Assembly: GCF_032854445.1 (NCBI RefSeq)
Contig: NC_088295.1
Coordinates: 64,835,249-64,895,248, forward strand
Length of the DNA: 60,000 nt
From: Liolophura sinensis
Taxonomy: Eukaryota; Mollusca; Polyplacophora; Chitonida; Chitonidae
Direction: 5' to 3'
A model generated the notes under the pieces. That model ran no database searches, had not been told where the DNA came from, and saw nothing but the letters and a program-made list of their open reading frames with translations. Each line of letters opens with the position of its first letter. Within the stretch, counting starts at the first letter, position 1. The translations under genes were made by a program, and so were the position numbers. Of this stretch, positions 11,560 to 23,000 are shown one piece after another.

Positions 11560-13239
11560 GCCTCGGCGTTATAAGGATTATCACAGCTTCGATTCCTAAA
11601 CCTGGGCAACAATTAGTTTGTGCTAACGTACGAATCCTACCAACAGTATTCCATCCCACAAAGAAGCTAAATGTCTTAAATTTGACAGACAGTATTCCCA
11701 AAGATTTTATTTATTTATTTGATTGGTGTTTTACGCCGTACTCAAGAATATACGACGGCGGCCAGCGTTATGGTGGGAGGAAACACATGTTCAAATCCCA
11801 GCAAACGGAAACTTGATCAAAACTTGATTCTTACCTCCAATTCCACGGCTCGCCTTGAAACTATTTGTGTGTGGTACCTAGACTTGAGTGGCAATACCTT
11901 CATCTCAGCTTATATTATCCCTGGTCGAAAATATTCACTGAATGTGCGAGACGACACGTCCGATTTAGGTCCGTCAAAAATTTCTGAATATAACATAAAT
12001 GTGCCAGTACCAGCTGCATTACAAGTTGTAAATGCAAGTTTTCTTAACAAATATTCCAAATATTAAACTGAAAGTCTTGATCTGTCAACTGATGGAGTTT
12101 TTGGCTGTTTCTTTGTCGTATCCGGTCTGAAGACAGTGCTGAACACATCCTACTGGAACTACGCTGTGTTGTCTCCAAGTGTTTTAATGCATTTTACTTT
12201 AGTCGAGGTTTTAGTGGCTAGAATCTGTAAGCTGGATTTAGACTTCCTCTACGATATGAATACAGGCGTCTTCAGAAGTCTGAAACATCTAACAACCCTC
12301 CATCTCTCCAGTTTACAACACTCAACAAACACATTTTCAAACCACTGAGAGTTTTAAAAAACTTGATACTGTCAAACAATAAGCTGGTCCACATCCCAGA
12401 GTCCATTTATAATTTTGACTCGCTGACATTCTTGGATTTATTATCCAATGTGATTTCGTCCTGTCACGAGCAGAAATGGACTGGTTGAGTGGTGACTTTT
12501 CATCCAACTCAAGTCCAGTTTCCTTAACCGTATCCCTCTCCTCTGTATATGTTACACACTTAGTTTTATGCGCTGGATTTTAAACGGCTCTGCTAATGTT
12601 GAAGAAAAATGAACTACCTTCGATGTACGTAGCCTCAAATCAAAGCTTAAGAGCATGAATGTAAACTGTGACAGCAACTTTTGGTTGACGTTTACCATAG
12701 TTTGATCCGATATGATCACTGTTAAAATTGTCTTAGGAATCTTTGGCTATCGGTACAGATGGAATAACAAATACTGGGTTCTAAAAAAATGCAGAAGAAG
12801 ACCTGCAATTGAAGACGACACAAACGAACAATACCGATACGATGCTTTCAACTGCCAATGAGCTATTGTTTTGAGGCAATTGGAAAGGTGAGATGAGAAT
12901 ATTTTGGAAGATGAGAACATATACTCCATTTGTCTTCATGATCGAGACTTTCCTGTGGGTGTGAGTAGTCAACAAAACATCATAGACGCCGTGAACAACA
13001 GTCGCAAAGTTATCCTAGTCATCAACAAGTCGTTCCTGAAAAGTGATTGGTGGGAATTCGAAAATTGAAATTCAAATGACGGGCATGCGCATGACTAGAA
13101 ACGGCTAAATGCCTGTATCGGAATGCCACGATCGTTAGTGAATCTTTGGAAGCATATTACATTCCTGGTGAGGCCAGGTAATGACATCGGTGACGAACGG
13201 ATATTCTGGAACCATCTACTGGAGGTCATGGCACGCTGA
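11560..13239 (+). pseudogene. Broken Toll-like receptor (LRR ectodomain, membrane segment, TIR domain)
   Basis: Several frames together spell a receptor. Leucine-rich repeat pieces include KKLNVLNLTDS (about 11663), YLDLSGNTF (about 11875), FRSLKHLTTLHLS (about 12270) and LKNLILSNNKLVHIPESI (about 12355). A hydrophobic stretch ITVKIVLGIFGY (about 12715) follows. The TIR domain then shows YRYDAF (about 12835), ICLHDRDFPVGVSS (about 12930), NIIDAVNNSRKVILVINKSF and LKSDWWEFE (about 13040), and ends LLEVMAR before TGA at 13237-13239. Toll-like receptors sense microbial ligands and signal through TIR adaptors. Here in-frame stops (after YDAFNCQ), frameshifts and a SINE insertion at 11706-11789 make it a pseudogene. 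The LRR and TIR order is clear. The exact 5' boundary is not. Confidence 0.82.
11706..11789 (-). mobile_element. SINE 3' fragment (family A, reverse) inside the TLR relic
   Basis: Reverse complement of the family A tail: 'tttatttatttatttgattg', 'gttttacgccgtactcaaga', then 'tatacgacggcggccagc' and 'atggtgggaggaaac'. It interrupts the LRR-coding stretch. Confidence 0.85.
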
Positions 13240-13790
13240 TTTACGGTCGTTTGATGTTTGTTAGTCGTGCACTGCTTATCATAACAGATTAATTTACAGT
13301 CGTCCACCGCTTGTCATGGCTGAACTACAGTCCTCTACCGCTTGTCATGGCTGATCTACAGTCGTCCACCGCTTGTCATGGATGATCTACAGTCGTCTAC
13401 CGCTTGTCATGGCTGACCTACAGTCGTCTACCGCTTGTCATGGCTGACCTACAGTCGTTTACCGCTTGTCAAGTAATGCTGATCTACAGTCGTCTACCGC
13501 TTGTCATGGCATGCTGATCTGCAGTCGTCTATCGCTTCTCATGGCATTCTGATCTATAGTCGTCTACTGCTTGTCATGACATGCTAATCTACAGTCGTCT
13601 ACCGCTTTTCATGGCACGCTGATATACAGTCATCTACCGCTTGTCAAGACACGCTGTTCTGCAGTCGTCTAGATCAGGAGGTCCTCGCACGCTGACAACA
13701 GTTGTCTGCTGGAAGGCACACTTCTTTACAGGACTTCCTCTTCGGGAGGTCATCGCACGCTGATCTACTGTCATCTGCCGTTAATCACAG
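13229..13790 (+). repeat. Tandem array, units of about 30-36 bp, about 14 copies
   Basis: Units of the type 'ctacagtcgtctaccgcttg' followed by 'tcatggcatgctgat' or a shortened 'tcatggctgac'. The first unit overlaps the last codons and TGA of the Toll-like receptor relic (gtcatggcacgctgat). Degenerate outlying copies reach to about 13790. Confidence 0.85.
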
Positions 13791-14371
13791 GTCAGGCTCA
13801 CAAGCCAGTCATCTGATAAAGGTTGAATTTTATATTTGTTATTACTTTTTTGTACTGGAATGTTATTGTTATTTGTTGACAAATAGTTAGCCATTACGCA
13901 CGTCAGTTTTGCTTGTTACATTTGTCAGATATAACATTAGCATTGCCACTCTCCATGCTGTAGTTTTCTTCTTCTGTATTCCTGCATGGATACTCGAGTG
14001 TTCTGCTTCTCTATTAGGTATCCCGGAGATCTGTCCATTTGCATTGTTTTCATGTATAATGCAACGAACACTTTGAGTAATTCTATATACAGGTGCTGTC
14101 TAATAAATTGTTTCACTGCATGTTAACCTAATTCCACTGAATTCGCATGTAAGTTGCTAGCCCTAACTGATGTAAATGGAGAAGAGGTCGGATTTCACAG
14201 GTTGCGTGTGATCATTTGCCAGCTATCGCACTGTCGTCGCTGTTCTGGTTTTACTGTCCATGCTGCATATCCTTTATGTTATTGCATATGATACGTTAAT
14301 ATGTGAACACATTTCGGGTTGTAGACGTGTGTATAATCTATTCATGTGATTAGATGTCACTCATCTTATGT
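13791..14371. other. Intergenic, nothing recognised
   Basis: AT-rich single-copy-looking DNA with no supported reading frame, repeat or RNA gene. Confidence 0.5.
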
Positions 14372-14482
14372 GAGCTTGGAGTTTTACCCCGTGATCAAAA
14401 ATATTTCACTTATACGACGGCTAGCATTATGGTAACAGGAAACTTGAAAGAGCCCGCGGGACACCCACGACCATCAATATTT
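14372..14482 (-). mobile_element. SINE fragment (family A, reverse)
   Basis: Reverse-strand family A body: 'ggagttttaccccgtgatca', 'atatttcacttatacgacgg', 'ctagcattatggtaacagga' and 'gacacccacgaccatc'. Confidence 0.75.
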
Positions 14483-15477
14483 CAAGTAATCGATTCAGCC
14501 CGTGGGTGTATCGTTAGTTCGATCTCAAAGCCCGATCGGGGCGAGGAATAGGTACATAACATAAACAGGCCTGTGTATAGGATCATTAGCCCAATAACAA
14601 CGTGAATAAGCCAAAACACCGGATTGTTTTCATGAAGTTATGTATGACCAGGAAACTTAAATCCCCGAGGGGAGAGCTTCACTGTGTACCCAGTTTTGTC
14701 AATGAGAATAATGAGTTTCCACCAATGTCCCACATAAACACGGCTAGCGGTAAACTCCAAAGCCCGTCCTACAAAATTGCGCACACCAAAAAAAAAAAAG
14801 GCAGAAAAACGAAGAAAGCCACATGAAAAAAAAAATGAAAAAAAAATCGTTGAAACTACTTGTGTTTGAATAATTGTACCTCAATTTACAGGATAGAGTA
14901 TCTTATCTAGTTTATTTGATCGTAATGTTTCAATCAAATAGGAAGACTGTTGTATTTGCTGGGTGGTGGGTGGACGGTCAAGGGAACCAAGATGCCACCA
15001 CCCTTCGCCAGATACCTGACAAGTCTTCAACCCATACCCGGCCAAGGAAAGCTTTCATCGAGTAAACCAGTGGAGGTTGTCAATACAGAGTAGGTTTGTC
15101 CTGTATGGTTTACCATTATTTAGTGTGTAGTATCTGGTAACGTGGAACACATCAAAGGGCATGCTGTGCTGTGCCGCAAGGAAGCGTATATAAACAGAGT
15201 ATACCGTTTTGTTCACTGGCATAAGTACAAACCCTATAGTATCCTCCTCCACTCAGACCATTAATATTTCACAGACTTGGGGGGGAAAGGAAATAACTTT
15301 TCGTTTAGCTCTGGAAACCACAAAAGTATGTATGATATATAACGCGGAACTTAATGTACATATACTTTGTCTTTTTGTGGGTGGGCAAGTTTGTGACACC
15401 ACTGAAGTATCATGCCGAGGACATCAGACATGACACCCAGTCATGTTGTACTAACACTGGGCCAACATGTCATGTTT
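14483..15477. other. Intergenic, with A-rich tracts near 14789-14846
   Basis: No supported gene. Several poly-A runs lie between 14789 and 14846, perhaps the tail of an old retroposed copy, but I could not identify a source sequence upstream of them. Confidence 0.4.
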
Positions 15478-15624
15478 CCTCGCTCACGCCTCTCAGTCCT
15501 GAAGGACTACCGAAGCAGAAACAAGTACCATTTTTAGAGTCTTTAGTATGAACCAACCCGACTTTGATCCCAGGTCTCCCTCAAGGCGGACGCTCTAACC
15601 ACCAGGCCACCGAAGCGGTCCCCC
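15478..15624 (-). mobile_element. tRNA-derived SINE head, second family (family B, reverse)
   Basis: On the minus strand it starts 'gggaccgcttcggtggcctg', continues with 'gtggttagagcgtccgcct' (A-box region) and 'gggatcaaagtcggg' (weak B box), then 'aaagactctaaaaatggtac'. This layout differs from family A and resembles a widespread invertebrate tRNA-SINE type. Confidence 0.75.
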
Positions 15625-15697
15625 ACAAAAGTACAGGGCGCATTTAAACTGTCTTTGTCTGTTTTTAGCGAGTTGCTCGATGAAATGTTTAAAGTAT

Positions 15698-15888
15698 TAA
15701 CCCGCTGAGGCCATCGGGATACTGACAAATGAGACCGCGTGTTCGAATTCAAATCTGGCTGTTTCCGTTGCGACATTTAGGCACCTGGTAAAGCTGAGGC
15801 TATGGGCACTCCTCTCTCCTTCACCGATAAATCTTACCAAAGTCATTTAAGTGAAAAATTCTTGAGCACGGCGTTAAAATTATTCAGA
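15698..15888 (+). mobile_element. Diverged tRNA-derived SINE
   Basis: Has 'tgttcgaattcaaatctggc' (B-box-like), a central part different from family A, and the shared 3' tail 'ttaagtgaaaaattcttgag' with 'cacggcgttaaaatt'. Confidence 0.65.
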
Positions 15889-15950
15889 ACCATTCTCCAA
15901 AAGTCGAATTAGTTATGAAAAACTGAATTTTAAGCTTTACATATATCTTT

Positions 15951-15956
15951 TTTAAT
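15951..15956 (-). terminator. Possible polyadenylation signal of the galaxin-like gene
   Basis: Minus-strand ATTAAA, a common variant hexamer, about 220 bases after the stop codon. No AATAAA is visible between it and the stop. Confidence 0.35.
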
Positions 15957-16177
15957 TTTTCAAATAAACACAATTGCTGCATGGTAATGCATAACCAATA
16001 AAATTCGACCCCTTTGGAATTTTTACTCAGGCCAAGGTTTTATAATAAACATTTATAAGGATTCTTTCAGACCAACTCTATGGCAAAACATACACTAGGT
16101 CTATTAATCAGTGTTGAAATTCAGATGTGAGCTGCTTTTCTTCGACCGTGTTATGCACACTTCGAGAATACATAATT

Positions 16178-17464
16178 TTACTTCTTCACTACCTTACCGG
16201 AGACACATTTGTGTGTTAACTTGCTATAACTCTTCTTGCCGCAACAAGCTGGCTTGATCTTTATTTTGGACTGGACTGATCCGCCACAACACATCTTAGT
16301 TAACTTGCTATAACTCTTTTTGCCGCAACAAGCTGGCTTGATCTTTATTTTGGACTGGACTGATCCGCCACAACACATCTTAGTTAACTTGCTATAACTC
16401 TTTTTGCCGCAACAAGCTGGCTGGACCTTTATTTTGGACTGGACTGATCCGCCACAACACATCTTAGTTAACTTGCTATAACTCTTTTGGCCGCAACAAG
16501 CTGGCTGGACCTTTATTTTGGACTGGACTGATCCGCCACAACACATCTTCGTTAACTTGCTATAACTCTTTTGGCCGCAACAAGCTGGCTGGACCTTTAT
16601 CTTGGACTGGACTGATCCGCCACAACACATCTTCGTTAACTTGCTATAACTCTTTTTGCCACAACATGCACCCTTGATACGTTTGGGTTCTATGTTGCCT
16701 TTACAACACATCTTGAGCCATTTGTTGTACTTTTTTCCGCCACATTTAGCTGCAAATAAATACAAGACAGCGCCATATTGTAAATTACTTCTTGTCGTAA
16801 AATTCTAATAACAAAAAATCCATTTTGATCTTGAAGGTATTTTTTTTCTTTAAGACAACGCGGACGAGGCCTTATTAAACAGCGACATGCAGACGTTTTT
16901 GTTTCACTGTGATGTAACTGATGTCAACAATAATAATATATGCTTAGATATTTTTAGTTGCGGATGGTCGTGGGATTCCTCCGGACACTGTCCAGTTTCC
17001 TGCCACCATAATGCTGACCGCCGTCGAATAAGTGAAATATTCTTGAGTACCAAACAAATAAATATATAAGATATTTTTAGACGGTTAATCCTTGCCCGCT
17101 ACTTTCATTCGCTGCACTGTTTTCTAAACCTCCCATCTGTTGATGCATTATCTGTTATCACTTTAGAATTGGTATACATACATATGTCTACATTGATTTC
17201 AGCGCTATCATGCGCTCTCATGACACAAACTTCATGTTATAGTGAAGTTAATTGGTCACTTTGACGAAACCATGTCTTATTTTACTGTCAGATAAAATTT
17301 GATTGACTGTGCACGTTTATACATAGTGGGTCAGTGTAGTCAACATAACAAAATCAATTTTGTTTTATTTATTTAATCATGTACTTACATTTCTTGCCTT
17401 CCGTGGACAGAATAAACACACACAGCAGGCAGAGAATCAGAACTGTAGAGAATCTCATCGTCAT
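16178..17464 (-). CDS. Galaxin-like secreted dicysteine-repeat protein
   Basis: Coding exons on the minus strand are 17464-17389 and 16749-16178, joined in phase 1, giving about 215 residues. The start at 17464 gives MTMRFSTVLILCLLCVFILS followed by TEG, a typical signal peptide. A second in-frame ATG is at 17458. The mature part is a tandem of 28-residue units, CCGKKSYSKLTKMCC then GGSVQSKIKVQPA: one diverged first unit (KCGGKKYNKWLKMCC), five near-identical units, and a truncated last unit ending VSGKVVKK. The CC-x11-CC-x13 pattern with Tyr after the first pair and a G-x-V after the second matches galaxin dicysteine repeats. Galaxins are extracellular proteins first known from coral skeleton, with relatives in molluscs. 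The very high lysine content is unusual. The repeats are almost identical at DNA level (84 bp), indicating recent expansion or gene conversion. Its role here (shell matrix, mucus or host-microbe surface) is inference. Confidence 0.82.
16955..17068 (+). mobile_element. SINE 3' part (family A) in galaxin-like intron
   Basis: Contains 'gttgcggatggtcgtgggat', 'tgccaccataatgctgaccg' and 'ataagtgaaatattcttgag', with an AT-rich tail. It lies antisense in the intron between the two coding exons. Confidence 0.8.
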
Positions 17465-17474
17465 GGCTTCAAAA
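17465..17474 (-). other. 5' UTR part of galaxin-like exon 2, with 3' splice site
   Basis: On the minus strand a pyrimidine-rich tract and 'cctgttatag' end at 17475. This leaves a 10-base 5' UTR stretch (ttttgaagcc) before ATG at 17464, so the translation start exon is not the first exon. Confidence 0.7.
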
Positions 17475-17707
17475 CTATAACAGGTAAGAGAAAAGTATTT
17501 ACGACACAGCATATACTGATGTGTGTATAATCAACAATATAAAGGATAAGAATGTGATCCCTGACGAATATTAAGCCATGGCTTCAAGACGATTTCAGAG
17601 CCAGTCTCCCTTTGTCTGATCGTATCAGCTTCCTTTTTTCTTTTTGGTAAAGAATTTTCAGGAACGGCTTAAAAATAGAATACATAGATAGCCTTTCAAT
17701 GACTCAC

Positions 17708-17745
17708 CTGGCAAGGTCTGATGTCGACTGAAATCCCGCTAATGG
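17708..17745 (-). other. Predicted non-coding first exon of the galaxin-like gene
   Basis: On the minus strand a strong donor 'ccag|gtgagtc' lies at 17708/17707, facing the acceptor at 17475. The upstream boundary is set only by the expected distance (about 30 bases) from the TATA box, so it is approximate. Confidence 0.55.
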
Positions 17746-17764
17746 TTTGTTACCACTTCTGCTT

Positions 17765-17774
17765 CTTTTAAATA
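17765..17774 (-). promoter_or_regulatory. TATA box of the galaxin-like gene
   Basis: Minus-strand TATTTAAAAG, about 57 bases upstream of the predicted first donor. A TATA promoter fits a highly expressed, tissue-restricted secreted product. Confidence 0.55.
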
Positions 17775-18449
17775 CCCAGTGACTGACATTGAATTCAACG
17801 AAGTGTGTTAACAGTCAAGGCGCCATTGGTGAATATTTGTTTCGCATCGTTTAACCACATTACCATCACCGGAAAGTATCGAAAAGATAACGTGAAAAAC
17901 AGGCATGCTTCAATGATTTATTATTATTAATTTATTATTAATAACTAAATTCGTGTAAATAGTAAAACTGTTTTCCAGTAACATTTCAGCTGTATGTAAA
18001 ATGCACACAATCCAACAACCGTATAAACGCAGTTATATATACTCAACAAAAATATAAATACACGAAGTAATTTGATATCGTTTTCTCTCAGTTTTAAATA
18101 ACGTGTTAACTGAATAACGATAAGGGTATGTATTCACTATTAATTGTGGGTTTAATTTTCACCATTTTCACACTCTAAGGCAATAATCATGTAGCTATGA
18201 CAGCGTCAAAACAGAGTGGTCGGTCATCACAGTTCACGCCCTTCATGATACTAACGGTGGACCCACTCCATACTGAATGCTGTGAATTGAAGCCAGAATT
18301 GATAACGAATGCTTACCCTAATTGTTGAGCTAACACGTTATTTAGTACTTGGAAAAACAATATAAAATTGCTTCGTGTGTTTATATTTTTTTGAGTATAT
18401 ATAAGCTGTGTATATATATAGAGTATATATGTGATTTAGTTGAAAAAGG

Positions 18450-18688
18450 ACCAGGGCCTTCGTGGCCGAAGTAGTTAGCGTGCCAATGACCCAGAAGCCT
18501 CTCACGAATGCGGTTGCTGTGAGTTCAAGTCTTACTCTCCGGCAGTACCTGGCAAGATGTGTCAGCAACCTGCGAATGGTCGTGGGTTTGTTCTGAGCTA
18601 TGTCCAGTTTCCTCCCACCATAATGCTTGTCGCCATCGTATGGCTGAAATATTCTTGATAACAGCGTAAACACACTCATATAAATACA
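18450..18688 (+). mobile_element. Near full-length tRNA-derived SINE (family A)
   Basis: Head 'ggccttcgtggccgaagtag' with 'gagttcaagtctt' as B box, body 'agtttcctcccaccataatg', and tail 'ggctgaaatattcttgataa' with 'cagcgtaaacacac'. Confidence 0.82.
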
Positions 18689-19429
18689 CATAAAAAGGAC
18701 CACTGATTACCTTTTTATTGTAATACCCCCGAGAGAGCAAGCCACACATTCGTCGATTTTTGTATTACAATCTTAGCTTATTTAGTTACATCTAGCTTCA
18801 TTAACATGCCGTCCCGGAGTGGCAGTTAACGTAACTGTTTCAGTTACCACTATTTAATGACCTTCAGTTACACATTTCTAAAAAGATATTTGCATTTATC
18901 ACCTGATCAATCCAGGGTTTTCTTACTCTAACGAAGATCATCTAGCACATAATGTAAATTGAGGATGTGCTTACGGATGTTGGAAGGAGTACTTTGTAAT
19001 ATTTTCATACAAAAAGCTGAAAACGCTTACCGTAACTCAAAGCAATACCATGAACTGTTTTGAAAAAAACAAAACACATTTATAATCTTGTCCAAATTGG
19101 ACGTAAGAGCCGGAAACTAAAACTTGGTCTGTGACTTGTTACTGCAAAGTCATTATGAAGTTCCATTCCATTATGATGAACCGTTCACAAAAAACTGTTT
19201 GGACAAAATGGCCTTAACTGTGTCTAAATTGTAGCACGAGCCCGCAACTCTAAATTGATCTGAATAATATTTATTTCAGTAAGTCTTCCACGTGCAACGC
19301 TTATTAAAACATTTATTTCAATAGGGATAATTTATTTCAGAAAGATTTGCACTATAGTAGGAAAAAACCGGATAGGGCTTTTAATACCTTCATGAACAAA
19401 CTTAATGGTCTTACATGCAGTAGCTCTAA
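18689..19429. other. Intergenic, nothing recognised
   Basis: AT-rich DNA without a supported gene or clear repeat. 'tttatttca' recurs three times near 19268-19340. Confidence 0.45.
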
Positions 19430-19680
19430 TATCTTCACACACAGTCGCCCTGGCCTTACAGTGACTCTACAGTGCATTCACACACTGACGTGATTACATT
19501 ACCGTAACTCTATAAAACCTTCACATGTAATCGTGATTGCCTAGTGACTCTACAATGCTTCACACACAATCGTGATGGCCTTACAGTGACTCTACAATGC
19601 TTCATTGTAATGAAGTAATTACATGGCCTAGTAATGACCCTATAAAACCTTCAAACCTAATCGTGATGACCTGACACAAA
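19430..19680 (+). repeat. Diverged tandem repeat
   Basis: Imperfect copies of segments such as 'gccttacagtgactctacaa', 'tataaaaccttcac' and 'aatcgtgatggcc' alternate over about 250 bp. Unit length varies around 50-65 bp. Confidence 0.65.
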
Positions 19681-19887
19681 GAACAAAGAGATTTTACTAT
19701 AAATGTATAATACATAGTTTACTAAAACTATAAACTATGCCCCCTCAGCCTGGAGTCAATGCATTGAGCACAGAGCCGTATCTGGTGATATTCTGCATAA
19801 CATTTTAACCTAGATAAAAACACGATTCTTTATCATTGTCGTTATTGGCGAACGCGAGAATTGTTGACGTGTACGTGTACTAATCTG

Positions 19888-20085
19888 TCTCTTGTTTTTT
19901 TTGTTTTTTTTTTGTTTTTTTTTTTTGTTTTTTTACCTCAGGTTGAACTTTTATTTCCTTTACAACATGTTTACTGTAAATGTACTTATGGTGAATTAAT
20001 ACAATACAATACAATGACATACATAATTGGAGCATAGTGGCCGATTTTTTTTTTACCTGACCTTAAAGTTTTATTTCCTTTACAT
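19888..20085 (+). repeat. Poly-T tract and direct repeat
   Basis: T-runs separated by single G at 19888-19936 lead into 'cttttatttcctttacaaca'. A second T-run plus near-copy of the same segment follows at about 20047-20085. Confidence 0.6.
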
Positions 20086-23000
20086 ATTTATCTGAGCACA
20101 GTGTAAGACAAATTCTCTAAGTTGTTGTTTCAACAGCCATGTATTTGAAAGGCTGTTAATTGTTAGAGTTCAATGGTCATGCACTGAGTACATATTTTGA
20201 GATACTGATTATAGATGATGTACAGATTATCATAAGATACATATATTGATTATTGACAAGTTATAAATTAGCATGTCGTACGATGTGGATACTGGTTTAA
20301 TTCACTCGCTTAGAACATTCCTAATTTCTTACTTAAATATGTACTTTCTAAATTCTTTGTGGGCTAATAATGGACGTTGTTTTGGAAATTGTTCTTGCTA
20401 TTAATGACCCTGAACGTCGGTTTTAGTTGACGGCTGGTATACGAATATCTGCTTGGACGTCTTTATATGCTCTGTAATTTATAGTCATGTACTCAGTTTC
20501 AGTTCAGAATAACCAAAATGTTTTGAAAAAGAAGCCGAATAACTGGCCAGAACAAAATAAAACCGCTATCATTTTCTTACAAATGAAAAAAGCCGACCTT
20601 AGAACCTTAACTATCATGGTGAAGATATGTATCCAATTTCAATTCAACGCAGTGTTAATCTAAAAAACAAAAAGTCCGTAAAACTGTCCAAAAACGGCAC
20701 TACATGTGTCGAAAAACAACGCATTTTTAGGCATCTTTATTAGTTCTCGCTTTCAGTAAGTAACTGTTGAACAACCCCTTAGCCAGGTAAGGTTGACCAC
20801 AGTTCGTATGGCCCGAAGTCAACTGCGCCTAACCGCGCGTATCTTTGAATGGTTATACACTTCTGCTGAAGGGGAGAACTCACCTACATCATTGTTCTTT
20901 GCTTCTGGTCGGATGCAATTTCTAGAGAACATCTTGGGCTGACAATAGGGTGCGTATGTCCGAATGTCATTTAGAATACAGATTTGTCAAGGACACAATA
21001 AATAATGAGCTGTAAGCAAAGGTGTATTTGCTCGTGTGCGTTCAAACCGAAATGTGGTTCAAGGGCTTAGTTAATTATTTACAGGAACTGCTGACGTAAA
21101 AATGTAAGAGAAATATATGCGTCATCCTTTTCCAGTTACTTACCACTGCGGTTTTGGTGTAACTCTCTACACTGTACTTCTATCTATATAGTATGTCTAA
21201 GAAACTTTATAAACGTACGTGTAATTTTAACATGAAGATTATTAAATACATAACTACATGTAATTAATGAATAGCGCAAGGCTTGTTACTTACGCATGAT
21301 CCTGCATTATCAAATTTATTACAGTCGAGTGGAAAAAGCCGCCGAAAGCTCAAAACAAACATAAATATTTCAGACGGGTTTAATTAAAATTAAGCCTGAT
21401 ATCAGCGAGATTTTGTTGTCTTCTTGACTTGCTTTTACAAGCGCGTGCAAAATTGTGAAGTAATTTAAAGTCCCATTCCTGGAAATTTAGATGTCATTAA
21501 AAAATAACACTGAATCTATGCGCTGCTCGATCGTAACAGACACTCTTTTTCCAGCGTTAACCCCCATGGACGGCCCAAGCCAAAACTGTAAAAATTGTTC
21601 TCATAGATGTATTTTTGGCGAATACAGTACTCGAAAGAACATATTTATATGAAATGCACAGAATACTCAAAAAGAGGTATCTGCCCTTTAATATATAACA
21701 AGTAGAACTACAGCTCCAAACGTCTTGTTGGTGCGCGTCGGCCCCTTGGGCCGGAAAACCACCAGTGCATATCAATTCCCGCCCTCTCCCCACCTTCCCC
21801 TCCAAGCGTCTTACAACGACCAATAAAATAAATATCACACATACAGTCAGGCCGTAATAGATTTTAGACTGAAAATACATTATATCATCTTAAGGTTTTA
21901 AGGAATTTTGGTGATCTTTTATGCATAAAATTCTGGAGAAAAAAATGCTCTCGTGATTCCGTCACAGAAATTTTGTGATTTCGTCACGCATTTCTGTTCC
22001 TGAACATGGCTTAAATATCTATTAACTTTCACTGCAAATTTCAGTTTTATCATCTGGAGTCGTCGACAATCAACTATAATCATGGGTTCTATAAAATTGG
22101 ATCCTAAATTCGCAAACTATTACCAAAACATGACAACGGTTCAGGAACCATGTCCCTTTCCTGTGACTCCGTCACGGGAATTTCGGAGTAGGCCCTATGC
22201 AATACTCGTCATCAAGGAAAAACACAAGGGTTGCCATATTTTGTTGAAAAGCCCTAACAATTACCCCCTTGTAAAACCATGGATGTTTAGAGCTGATCCA
22301 ACAGAAGCTAAGGTAGAAAAACCGCGCTCGAGTGCATGGTGATTCCGTCACGGTGGAATTCATAATATACACGTATACGTGCAGCTAAAAAAGGCCTAGG
22401 CCTACAACAAAGAAACTGTGTATAAATATGAACGTTGTTTTTCTTACCCTTGCATGCATTTCTTGTATTGATTTTTTTTCATCAAAATACCACAAAGGTT
22501 GTTTAAATCGGGTCCAGGTGAATGACTAAGTGAGGGTGAAAATGAAAATTCGTAAGACTAATACCAGATGTGTCTACCTTGCGTATGGACGCTCAGACTG
22601 GGGACAATCCCTGCATGACGTCCCGAAACTGTTGTCACATGGTTATAAACAGAACTGCTGAATGTTTGAAAATATATTTATAGGCAGAGGCTGTCATGAT
22701 CTATCGTTCACAGAAACCTTTCCTTAGTTCAGGATGCATATAGTCTTTAGACTGAAATATGCGAACATATACATTCTTTCATTTATAACACTTGTTTGTA
22801 GCTGGGATTAAGACAGACGTCTATTTTAATCCCAGTTTGTTGGCTGAAAATTACAAAGGAGAGACATGTAACAATTAGAGAAATTATCTGTAACTCTATC
22901 TATGTGTAAACCACAGAAAGCTTTTCATTTGGCCTTAGTTATAAGGTTATCCCGAGACACGCATAGGGGTGTGTATGGGTACGACATGACTGTATCCCTG

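Noticed and set aside
13229-13790. CRISPR-like array (short repeats in series)
   Set aside because: Units are contiguous with no unique spacers and lie in an animal genome; it is an ordinary satellite.
22082-22342. 86-codon open frame starting MGSIKLDPKF
   Set aside because: Overlaps the GTGAYTYCGTCAC motif cluster, has no recognised homologue, and no promoter or splice evidence; kept only as a note.
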